DNA of 64,000 nucleotides, from NCBI GenBank assembly GCA_014905825.1, contig JACGCN010000054.1:124001-188000 (forward strand), in the 5' to 3' direction. The first letter of the stretch is position 1. Every line of letters starts with the position of its first letter. The position numbers and the translations under genes were made by a program. Below, in pieces: positions 55,556 to 64,000 of this stretch. The stretch comes from Lyophyllum atratum. Lineage: Eukaryota; Basidiomycota; Agaricomycetes; Agaricales; Lyophyllaceae. Below the pieces are notes generated by a model. That model did not search any database. It saw only the letters and a list, made by a program, of their open reading frames with translations, and had not been told where the DNA came from.

Positions 55556-55945
55556 AGAATCAACTCCGAATGACTTGCTCCAGCGAATTCGCGGTCAAAG
55601 AAAGCGGTGTTGAATAAAAGTAGACAGCCATCCCATTAGGAGGAGTTGTTGGATTACCAGACGTGCATCGCCTCCCAGCCCATCACGTCGACATCCCAAT
55701 TAGCCGATTTGGACAACGAGGGACGCAGTGATCAGCCTAGGCTTTTCAATAAGTCGAGCCGGAGTATACGAGGGGAGACTATCAGGCATGCGATGGTTGG
55801 GCATGCGAGGTGCAACCAGTGATTACAGCGGCGGATTCGAGTTCAAGTTGCCATGGAGGAGGACTCGAGTGACGAGTCCAAGAAAGGATGTGCCACGTGG
55901 GAACACAAATATCATCTCACTGCTGGCGGTATGGCAGATTTACGA
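55556..55945. other. Intergenic, upstream of GRDP-like copy C
   Basis: Former promoter region of copy C. No other feature. Confidence 0.4.
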
Positions 55946-56296
55946 ACAAACACGGTTTAGCTAACACGCTTTCGTACTTACAAGAGAATGTTTTGACAAT
56001 CACTTAGAAGGTTTGTTAATAAACAGTCAGAAAACACGTAACGTGTTTTCTGGAGGTTTGTACCAAAACAGGAAAAAGATTTCCTGTTGTGTTTTTTGAC
56101 AAACACGCATTCCTTTGTCTGAAACAAAGGAATGCCTGTTCGTCAAGAAACACAAGAAGAAAAAGGTTATTTTATTAGCAGCAAACCTATAAAAAACAGG
56201 TTACATGTTTTCCGACAGTTTCTCAAGAAATCTGTTAGGTGTTTGTCAACATATTTATTTTTAAGTAAGAAAACATGTTTGTTAAACCGTGTTTAT
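55946..56296. mobile_element. 351-bp palindromic foldback element
   Basis: AT-rich island centred on 56121. The outer ends AAACACGGTTTA (55948) and its reverse complement (to 56294) are equidistant from the centre, and the arms align along their whole length of about 170 bp with roughly a quarter of positions changed. Local perfect hairpins stand out: 56107-56135 (arms GCATTCCTTTGT), 56030-56050 (arms GAAAACACGT) and 56067-56088 (arms AACAGGAAA). I could not identify a target duplication. The structure fits an old MITE or foldback element; no coding capacity. Confidence 0.7.
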
Positions 56297-57860
56297 CGCC
56301 AAACTCTCGATGACGCCAGCAGTGTCTATCACTCCCCAGTCGCGCGCATGATTGCAGGGTTTACCAGACTCGGTAAGCACCCTTATGATTTTTTGACATT
56401 ATATTCTCCAGAGCGCTGTCGCTAATAAAATTACACTGCGTATCATCATATATATAGAAGGAACATAGCCAATAAATAACTCAAGAATATCCATGGAGTA
56501 TGCAACACCCAACTACGACCCCGAGGGTCTCGAATCACCTCGTCCTCCTGGTAGAGCCACGCAGGAGCGCAGGTTCCAAAAGCCAGATAACAGCACTAAA
56601 TAGGGCGTAATCGTATCCTGAGAGCATTAGTGTTGCGCTCCCAAGCTTCCATGCTCGTGGGGTCGCAAGGCAGGTGAGCAGTGCGAGTGCAGCCCAAGTT
56701 ACGTCCATCGCGACTGAGTGGTTATAGAGAGTAAGTTTCTTTCTGAACAAAGCGCAGGGAGATGCAATTTACGAATGGACGCCCGTGCGGCGGTCCCAGA
56801 GCGCGCGGCAACAACGTGGGCTACACCGATGGCGATGACCATGCACGCTATCGCGTGGTTGAACCCTGGGGCTGTGCGTGCATTTGACAGACGCTGCATT
56901 ACATGGGTGTGCCGTGAGTATGTCGTACAAGAGCATTGGAAGAAACAGAGAGGAGGATCTGTCAGAAGGACCCGCGAGAGAGAACTTAAACTATGCTCAC
57001 GAGCCTACTGTGCACCGCAATCGACTTCACGATGAACGAGTTGTAGATAACCTGGGGGCAAACGGCAAGGATGCAACCAACGACAATGTTCGCGTATCCC
57101 CGATACTCGATGCACGTCGCAGCTGTGGGTGGCATAGTTCAAGCTGGCTTCCAGTTACTGTATGATGTTCCTGTTTTCCAGCGTATAGTCCTTGTGGGAG
57201 CTCTGAAGGGAAGACAGGTGAAAAGTGGGATGGGTTTTGTTGGGAGCAGAGGTTGTCGTGAGGGACGTCGAGGCTATAAATGAATTCCTGCACTTTGCCG
57301 TTCAGACCATACAGGGTCTGATATACTTTCCCCCAATAGTGTTTTAGGGTAATAAGCAATTCAGGAGGCAAAAATCAGAAAGAGCCAGCACAGCGGCAGA
57401 GGTTGACGGCCCAGACAGCGGCGGGTCAGTATGAGGAGTGCCTTTCCGCGAATTCGATATTGGCCTCTTCCAGTGATGGCTCAAGCAGGACTAGATTCCA
57501 ACCTCCAAGGGCGATGAACAACAGCGAACGCGCACCCGAATCAACGCCAAGCGATTGCGATTGGTAGGACTTGAGAAGATGAATATTCTGGCGCTTTAGT
57601 TGCATCTGCAGCATTCCCAGGAGAGGCTGAGCTAGGTCCTGAGCTGCGGAGGTGTGAAAGAGCTCAGACGTGTTCAAGTTGACTCGGAGCTAGGTGGATC
57701 ATGAGATTTACACGTGATGAGTTACGATGCATCTGATGTCAATGAGTACGACGCCGGTGAGCGCCGGTGGCAGCGCGCAGCCTTGCAACAGCCTTGTTGA
57801 AGTCGAACGTGAAGCTTGTCAACGTCGAACTCAATGTCCCCGTCTATCACAGGGTTTTAG
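56297..57860. other. Intergenic with remnants of a membrane protein gene
   Basis: On the minus strand, two hydrophobic stretches look like exons of one gene: MPPTAATCIEYRGYANIVVG onwards with CILAVCPQVIYNSF (near 57165-57010), and AMDVTWAALALLTCLATPRA with YDYALFSAVIWLLEPALL (near 56715-56540). A GCAG acceptor at about 56895 precedes FNHAIACMVIAIGVAHVV. I could not join all three in a single frame with normal introns, so a decayed polytopic membrane protein is the best guess. No function is proposed. Confidence 0.35.
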
Positions 57861-59242
57861 ATGCACTCTGATATCCAATCGAATCAACGCTCAACATCAA
57901 CGACGATGAAGTTTCCCCCACAACTCCCACTGGATGTCCTCGATGACATTATCGACCACCTTCATAACGATCCTAGATCTCTTTCTCGTTGCTGCTTGGT
58001 CTGTAAAGCATTAGTGATTCCAAGCCGCAAGCGGCTCTTTAGACGCATATACCTTAATTCCCATGATGGCCACTCCACCGACCACCCATGTAAACCATTC
58101 TACAACTATCTCACCGCCGACCCTCGACTGGTCGGTTATATCCATGAGCTATGGGTGAAAGGAAAAGATAGGATCATCGAAGATCTGGAATTCCGAGCGC
58201 TCTTGACCTTATTTGCACGCAGTGGAAGTCTTCGAGTCTTCTCTATCAGCTTTTCACCCAAATTGTCAGGCTATGACGACTGGTGCAACATCCCGATCGC
58301 CTTCAGAGACTTACTTTGCAATGTATTGTGCTCGGCAAGCCTTCATACGCTCCGTATCCACGTTGAAGACATGTGTGCATGCACATTTCCGGAAGATCTA
58401 CTTACAGCTGCCCCGAACGTCAAACAACTAACGCTCCTCGGGAAGGAGGCGGCTTCCTGCTTGGCAGAGACACACGCTCGGGGAACATATTCCGATGCTC
58501 ATGGTGCGCAACCTAACAAAACTTCGAAGCCGTTGGAGATATTGGAGATTGGAGGCGTTGATTGGAAAGGCTGGTTGGAGCTTTTTAGCAATCCTCGCAG
58601 CTGTCACAAGCTCTCGGGTCTCCGGAAGTTAGTGGTAGCGGAATGGACAGACCTGAACTTCTTGAGTGGGCTGTGTACCATTTTACCAGAAGCAGCGGCG
58701 AACATTGAAACACTGGTTTGGCTTCATCCATACTTTGATAATGGTCTGTATCATCTATGTCCTCCATCTCGTTTTCTACGACGTTAACGACATATTCTTG
58801 TTGTCCAGTTATTCTTGATTACAACTTGGAGCAGTTAATAAACCTCCGCACTCTGGTATTCCAGGTGAACCTTGCAAAAGACGGGTTCTGGAGCCTAAAC
58901 CAACTACTGGAAGAGACGGCAGTCCCATGTATGGTTGAGAAACTTGCCATTATTGTCGAGGACAACGTGTATTCACCCATGTTCGATACCTACGACGACG
59001 ATTCAGCGACTGCGTGTGATATCGATCGTTGTCTTGATGACTGGTTTGGCCGCCTGGAGCCATTGCATACCATCAGGATCCACGTGGTTTTCGACGCTCT
59101 TGGCGATGCGGAGAATCTGGGAGTGGATGCAGACGAGGGGCTGAGGGCGCATTTTCCTCTCCTCGATGCAACAGGAAAGCTTTCGGTCAGTTTCGGGGAT
59201 GGTACGACCACTGCTGAAATGTTGAAATCCCTATCAGCATGA
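57861..59242 (+). CDS. F-box protein, paralogue 2 of an inverted pair
   Basis: Two exons (57861-58743 and 58809-59242) encode 438 residues; a start at 57906 (MKFPPQ) is possible, but upstream codons also align with paralogue 1. The F-box is PPQLPLDVLDDIIDHLHNDP with LSRCCLVCKALVIPSRKRLF. LRR-like blocks follow: SLHTLRIHVEDMCACTF, NVKQLTLLGKEA and LEILEIGGVDWKG. The 65-bp intron with donor GTCTGT is conserved with paralogue 1. After the intron LDYNLEQLINLRTLVFQVNL matches the partner, but the last 30 residues are unrelated. Transcribed in the opposite direction to its partner 13 kb away. Confidence 0.87.
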
Positions 59243-59608
59243 TAACCACCACGGAATGATATTCACATGTATGCGATGTGCAATTGGGAATTCTGAACAA
59301 CATCTGATCTCTTTGTCATGAGGGTGTTCTGTATTTCTCTTAACGTGAAACCTATGGATGGACAGGCACATCCTTGTTTTGTTTTTGTTTCATTTCCGAA
59401 GTCTTCGATGTGGGACGACTCTGGAGCGATGCTGGCGGTGGAGACATGGGCAGCAGAGCGGCGGCACTAGCGCTAGCCCCAAGGGGAAGGCTTGCTACGA
59501 TGTGTGTCGGTTATAGCACTGGTAATCAGGTTACACCATATGCAAACGGTGATGATTGCTAGATTTGTCACTGATTAGATTAGCACGGACTTGAACACGA
59601 TTTTCAAG
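59243..59608. other. Intergenic
   Basis: 3' end of one F-box gene and promoter of the next. Nothing else seen. Confidence 0.4.
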
Positions 59609-61144
59609 ATGCCCTCTCAAGCAATACCTCAGGAAATCATCGACGAGATCATAGACAACTACGAGGGACTGCCTCATGATGACAATGGTTGGAAGGGGAA
59701 CTTGGAGGGTTTACTACGAGAGGACGACAGGTTATATCCTATGCAATGGGACTCAAGACGTCGTGAGTAGATTTGACAATGGTTGACGAGGTTCGTTTCT
59801 GACACAAGCTGCAGGCCTTAGGCCTCTCACTCGCTTTTCTCTCGTGGCACGGAACTGGCTACCACGAAGCCGCACTCATCTTTTCTACGAGCCGATCATC
59901 ACACTGTCCGGAATGAAGACGTCTGCCCCAGACCGATTTAAGTCGTTATACCTTCTTCTACAGTCCTCTCATGAACATCTTGGGTCTATCGGCACGTTTG
60001 TTCGACGTCTCAGGCTTTCCGAATCTTCTACGTACTGGGTGGGCCCTCATTACTTCCCGGCACTGGAGGACCTCACGTTGACAGGCACTATGCCGAAAAG
60101 ACTCATCAAACACTTTATCATGTCCTTTCCCCAGCTTCGAAAGGTGGAATTTAGTTGGCTCAAATTTGTGGCGAGCTCTTCCTTCTTGGATGACTTAGAA
60201 ATGGATGACAAGGAAAAAGAAGGTGAGGCCAGTGAAGAGGGCGAGAGTGATGAAGAAAGCGAGAGCGGTGGGGAGAGCGAGAGTGGTGAAGAGGGCAAGA
60301 GTGGTGAGGAACGCAAGAGCGGCGGGAAGAATGACAGTGATGAAGATGATGATAGTGATGAAGACGACACCGAAAGCAAAGAAGAAGAAGATATTCCTCC
60401 TATTCACCAATTCCTACGCACCATCAACCTCTACGGCACAAGTACATTGGCAGTCTATTGGATAACGAAGCTGAACCCGCTACCTCGTATTTCCAGGGTG
60501 CAATTTGCCGGGATAACACTTGACGGGATAAATCCGAAACTTATATCCTGGTTCCTGAGCGACATTTCTGATTCCCTGGAACATCTCGAAATTTCTTACC
60601 TGCGCGGAAACGAAATTGGTGACTGCGAAAGTGTGTATTATTCAGACACGTACAAGCTCCCAGTCTACGATTGATATCTCCATCAGCCGCTCTTGTGGAA
60701 GCCATTCACCTGGAAGACCTCACGGAACTCCGAAGCCTCAAGTTACCGGGGGTTGCGATTCTGTCACAGAAGAACCTTGACGCGCTCAGCAGCAGCACTA
60801 TTCACGCCATGGACTTCTTCATTGTCATCTTGAAGAGAGCGCCAGTGTCGTGCAAGTTGAAGGAACTTCAGGTCGGTGCTAGTAGTGGCATTCTTGCCGA
60901 TTTCCCATGGGAGGAATTGGATGCAACACTTAGTGGACCTTCCTTCGCGGCATTGGAACATTTATATTTTGAGGACTGGTGCACGAAAGACCCGCTCAAG
61001 GTACCCGACACTGAAGCTTTAATAACTCAGCGTCTCCCGAGGCTTGCCGCTCGAGGAATTTTGACAATCAAATTCGAAAATGTTGAGCAAGCAGGTACGT
61101 GTTTCCCTTCATTTCTCTACAGCCTATTTACCTATCCTGTTTGA
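59609..61144 (+). CDS. F-box/LRR-like protein with acidic insert
   Basis: Three exons (59609-59762, 59815-60630, 60687-61144) encode 475 residues. The N-terminus AIPQEIIDEIIDNYEGL and, after the first intron, LTRFSLVARNWLPRSRTHLFYEP together form an F-box-like motif of the type common in Agaricomycetes. LRR-like segments follow (FPALEDLTLTGTMP, FPQLRKVEFSWLKF, LEHLEISYLRGNEIG, LRSLKLPGVA, KLKELQVGAS). Between two of them sits a 60-residue stretch of almost pure Glu/Ser/Gly/Asp/Lys (from DDKEKEGEASEEG to ESKEEEDIPP), probably a disordered expansion. The second donor is GTGTGT. The gene may continue beyond the stop through a further intron (GTACGTG after NVEQA), so the 3' end is less certain. 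Confidence 0.75.
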
Positions 61145-61778
61145 ATAAATAAGCCACTTGAAACACAACTTGTCGACAGGGCGCTATAGTCAGCAGATGC
61201 GCCTCTGCGGGGCCATTTAGCATATACAACTCTCCCTACAATGTGAGGTTGCATGATGATGTCCCAGTCCTCAAAACGGAACATACGAAAGAACACGGGT
61301 CCTTGAACAGATAGTACCTTGCGTATGTATCTAGGTGGGCTTGAAAACATCAGGGAAGCATGGAAAATATATCGTTCAAATATCGTTGAGGGAAAAAACG
61401 CGGGGCGTGGGAAGACTTTGCTCTCTCTCAACTCATCAGCTACTATCGCCTTGGATTCTGACTCGACTAATTGAATCAGGTCCCAGAACCCAGAGAGTAG
61501 GAACAGGCGGTGCAGGTGACCTTTTCATCTGTTCAAACAAACTGGAGGCTCTGACTCATTTGGATGGCAAATATGAGTTGTTTCTAATCACGTCTGTTTA
61601 CAGTCGGGGATGAGTATATCTACTGAGGCGGTCTTCTCTTCGTGTCGGATCTGACCACTGGCACTGGCAGATATTTTCTTGACCTGCATCGGGATATCAT
61701 GGCCCTTCGATCCTAGAGTTCTACCTTCGCTACTTGTCAAAATATACCCAAAATAATTGGTGAGCGCGTGGTGCTCAC
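61145..61778. other. Intergenic between converging genes
   Basis: Holds the 3' ends of the F-box/LRR-like gene and of the terpene synthase. No further gene recognised. Confidence 0.4.
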
Positions 61779-62975
61779 TTAAGCTTGCTTTTCAGTGGGA
61801 CGCAGCTGCCGTAAAGCCTCAAGTTTGACGATTCCCGTTTCCTTTACCTTGGCACTTTCGCTTCCAAAGTATCGCTCTGATACGAAATTCCACTCGAGTA
61901 TGCCAGACATAAAGAATTCCAAGCCACGCATATATTCCGCCACATCTTGATCGACTTCGGCACCCCATGATGGTACACTCTTCTTATTCTCGCGGTAGGT
62001 GTTGATCGCCTCGACACAATGATATCCGGCAAGGTCCATGGCTGCTTGTATGTCTATGTGATGCTGTTCCATCAGGACGATGACAAGATTGCTTTTGTGC
62101 CCCATCGCCTGCTCCATATTATACGAGTGGATATCCTATAACAGGGTGTAGAGATATTTAGCAAGTTATAGCAACAAAAGTGCGTGAAAGCAGTAACACA
62201 TACGTTATACCAACTGATGATGTCATTGGCACCATCAATCAGTGCCTCTATGGTCGGGTTGGTGACGACGTAGTCAGGAAGCTCAATGCGAAGTCCGTAC
62301 TCGATGAGAGCAAAACCAACGTTACAGGCGCTGGCTTCACGGCGAAACCCTATGTAGGAGTCGAGGTCGAGTATCTCTCCATTGCGGCGGCTCCGTCCCT
62401 CAATCACCACCTCCGCGAATGTTCTGTCCAAGTGCTCGCGAAATCTGGCTTGAACACCAGGCTTGGCGTCCTGGGCGAACCGTATCCAGAAGCTGGAGAG
62501 AAGTAAGAAAACCATATGTGAGGGCTGATAAATCGGCTTACTCTCGACATAGCTTTGCGGCTGCAAGCTCCTGCGCAGGTTGTTTCTTTCCCTTGCGCTG
62601 AGTTGGGCGATATGACTCAGGGTGCCATAGCGCGTTCATGACTGCATCAGCAAAAACCTCGGTTTCATGTTTCAGCATCTCGTCCGAGGCATCATCGAGA
62701 TGGAAGAGAAGGTTGAGGCAATCGGCGACAACACGAAGATGTTCGTCGTCACAGTATGGGAAACAGGATCCGGCCATCTTGCCGCACTGTGCGTTGTAGA
62801 TCTTGCGACGCATTTCGTCGGTAAGATCTGGGCAGCCCTCTTCAAGCCATTTGTCAGATGCCAACCCGATAGCATTCCCATCCTGGTGGTATATGGCTCG
62901 GAACGGGCAGGAAGATATGAGATCCGGGAGCCTGAAGGTCGTAGTGGCTTCAGTAAGAGCGATATTCTGGACCAT
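61779..62975 (-). CDS. Class I terpene synthase (sesquiterpene-type)
   Basis: Three exons (62542-62975, 62204-62492, 61779-62135) encode 359 residues, a normal length. The enzyme would ionise a prenyl diphosphate, typically farnesyl diphosphate, and cyclise it. The aspartate-rich metal site is DDASD at residues 94-98 in LFHLDDASDEM. The second metal site, NDIHSYNME (Asn241, Ser245, Glu249), spans the second intron and follows a similar NDIISWY. Both metal sites are complete. The overall pattern is that of basidiomycete sesquiterpene synthases. No P450 or other tailoring gene lies next to it in the window, so a cluster is not evident on this side; the neighbour at the window end is a probable chitin synthase. 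The product cannot be predicted. Confidence 0.92.
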
Positions 62976-63504
62976 GAGGGCGATATATTGGGGAAGCTGG
63001 GGAGAAAAATTGGGAAAAGGAGATATATGAACTTATATCATGATCTATATTAAATTAATAGAGAGGTGTCGTATAGCGAATGATGATTGCCGATGACAAT
63101 GAAATTTCGGTCAGCTGTAGCCTGTCAATTCGTTCATGTAACACGGCACGTTGGACTCCTCCGTCTCATTTCATCATGGAATGCCGTCGGTTCGGAGCCG
63201 TGGCAAGAGTAAGTAGCCTTGCGCGTCCGAACCTGCTACTGACAGAAATCTCCTACCAGAAAGTTGTTCCGGATTGTCTAAGTCGCAGATGCCGATGAGA
63301 CTCCGTGGAGGCTTCTATACATAGCCAATGTTCAACGATGATTAACATAGATATCTTGCTATGGTCCTTAAGATAAAAAAGCAAAACTCGACTACATTCG
63401 ACAAGTCCATATTGAGAGAGAGAGGCAGGTTTGTAAGGAGCTGAAAAGGTGCAGAGGATCAAGTCCGAGGATGCATGATGTATGATAAAATGGGTAATGA
63501 TAGT
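62976..63504. other. Intergenic, terpene synthase promoter side
   Basis: Upstream of the minus-strand terpene synthase and downstream of the gene at the window end. No gene or repeat recognised. Confidence 0.4.
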
Positions 63505-64000
63505 CTATGATTCTGAGAGGATAGTGTCAATGGATTGATTCAAAAAGTCTTTCCGGGAGGAGAGGTCTGCCTTCGGGAAACGAGCCATGATCGCTTCGCG
63601 AGCCGTTCTAAGAAAAGAGTCAGCACCAATGTAGGCAAAGAGAAGGGACAAGCCGAACAACGTACTTCTTGGTAACTGTCATTAAGTCTTGGGTGCTCAG
63701 GTAATTCCGCAGAGCGCTGAAGAGCTCGTCGTCAGATGGATTCGTACTCGTACTTGGACCAGCGAAAGGATTGGCTGTCGTTGCAAGTGAGAAATTGGAC
63801 ACGGGGCGTTGTTGTAGACCTGGCGCCGATGGCGGGGCAAAGCCGGACTGCGAACCGTTCATGCTTCCCCCGAACATGCCCGACATCATAGGGTTCATCG
63901 CCATTCCTGGACCCATCATGCCATACATGCTACCGGTGTTCTGGTAGCTCAGTTGAGGCATGACCATTGGCATGTGGCCATAGTCGGAGCCTGCGGCGGA
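63505..64000 (-). CDS. Probable chitin synthase, C-terminal end only (partial)
   Basis: The frame is open to the right edge of the window, so this is the 3' end of a longer gene. The visible part is a Met/Gly/Pro/Ser-rich linker (YGMMGPGMAMNPMMSGMFGG, FAPPSAPG) followed, across a 58-bp intron (63608-63665), by a DEK-C-like helical domain: DDELFSALRNYLSTQDLMTV, then TAREAIMARFPKADLSS and FLNQSIDTILSES. A DEK-C domain after a low-complexity linker at the extreme C-terminus is typical of myosin-motor or large chitin synthases of fungi. The catalytic part is outside the window, so the call is inference from this tail. Confidence 0.6.

Noticed and set aside
61779..64000. Terpene biosynthetic gene cluster
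   Set aside because: Only the synthase is present; neighbours are an F-box/LRR-like gene and the end of a probable chitin synthase, with no tailoring enzyme, transporter or regulator next to it in the window.
1..64000. Ribosomal RNA genes, CRISPR arrays, bacterial operons
   Set aside because: None seen; spliced genes with GT-AG introns and intron-containing tRNAs show eukaryotic nuclear DNA.

Overview
The window looks like nuclear DNA of a filamentous basidiomycete, most likely an Agaricomycete of the polypore type (an inference from gene content). Almost every gene is split by short GT-AG introns of about 45-70 bp. The gene content fits: F-box/LRR-like proteins, a class I sesquiterpene-type synthase, tandem histidine acid phosphatases, GPR1/FUN34-type transporters, a GH16 glucanase, the tail of a chitin synthase, and intron-containing tRNA genes.

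Layout. 1-1.8 kb: 194-bp tandem repeats, then one small three-exon gene of unknown function. 2.7-9.1 kb: two tandem paralogues of the plant GRDP/DUF1399-like family on the minus strand. A third, decayed copy lies at 52.7-55.6 kb. 10.9-11.4 kb: a small secreted cysteine-rich protein. 12.0-18.6 kb: three tandem histidine acid phosphatase/phytase genes with identical intron positions and predicted N-terminal membrane anchors. 19.3-21.9 kb: two tandem acetate-transporter-family genes. 22.0-26.8 kb (minus): a protein with weak resemblance to alkyladenine glycosylase, an F-box protein, and a double dual-specificity phosphatase whose second domain has lost its catalytic residues.

30.2-37.5 kb is one complete CACTA-like DNA transposon of 7.3 kb, with terminal inverted repeats and a TAA target duplication. 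It carries an accessory gene on the plus strand and a Tnp2-type transposase on the minus strand. A 149-bp MITE with its own TAT target duplication sits inside a coding exon of the transposase. 38-42 kb: a GH16 glucanase flanked by a small coiled-coil gene and a truncated copy of that gene. 42.3-43.3 kb: a dead LINE-type reverse transcriptase. 43.3-44.8 kb and 57.9-59.2 kb: two F-box paralogues in opposite orientation. 45-48.5 kb: two non-autonomous elements with target duplications around a hypothetical gene. 49.3-51.0 kb: two tRNA-Glu(CTC) genes plus a third, split copy just upstream of an alpha/beta hydrolase. 56 kb: a 350-bp AT-rich palindrome. 59.6-64 kb: an F-box/LRR-like gene, a sesquiterpene-type synthase and the 3' end of a probable chitin synthase.

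The window is best read as ordinary chromosomal genes shaped by local tandem duplication (GRDP-like, phosphatases, transporters, tRNAs, F-box) and by several classes of DNA transposon. There is no sign of a coordinated gene cluster: the terpene synthase has no tailoring enzymes beside it. All functions are inferred from recognisable motifs. Exon structures were assembled by hand from splice signals and from paralogue comparison within the window.
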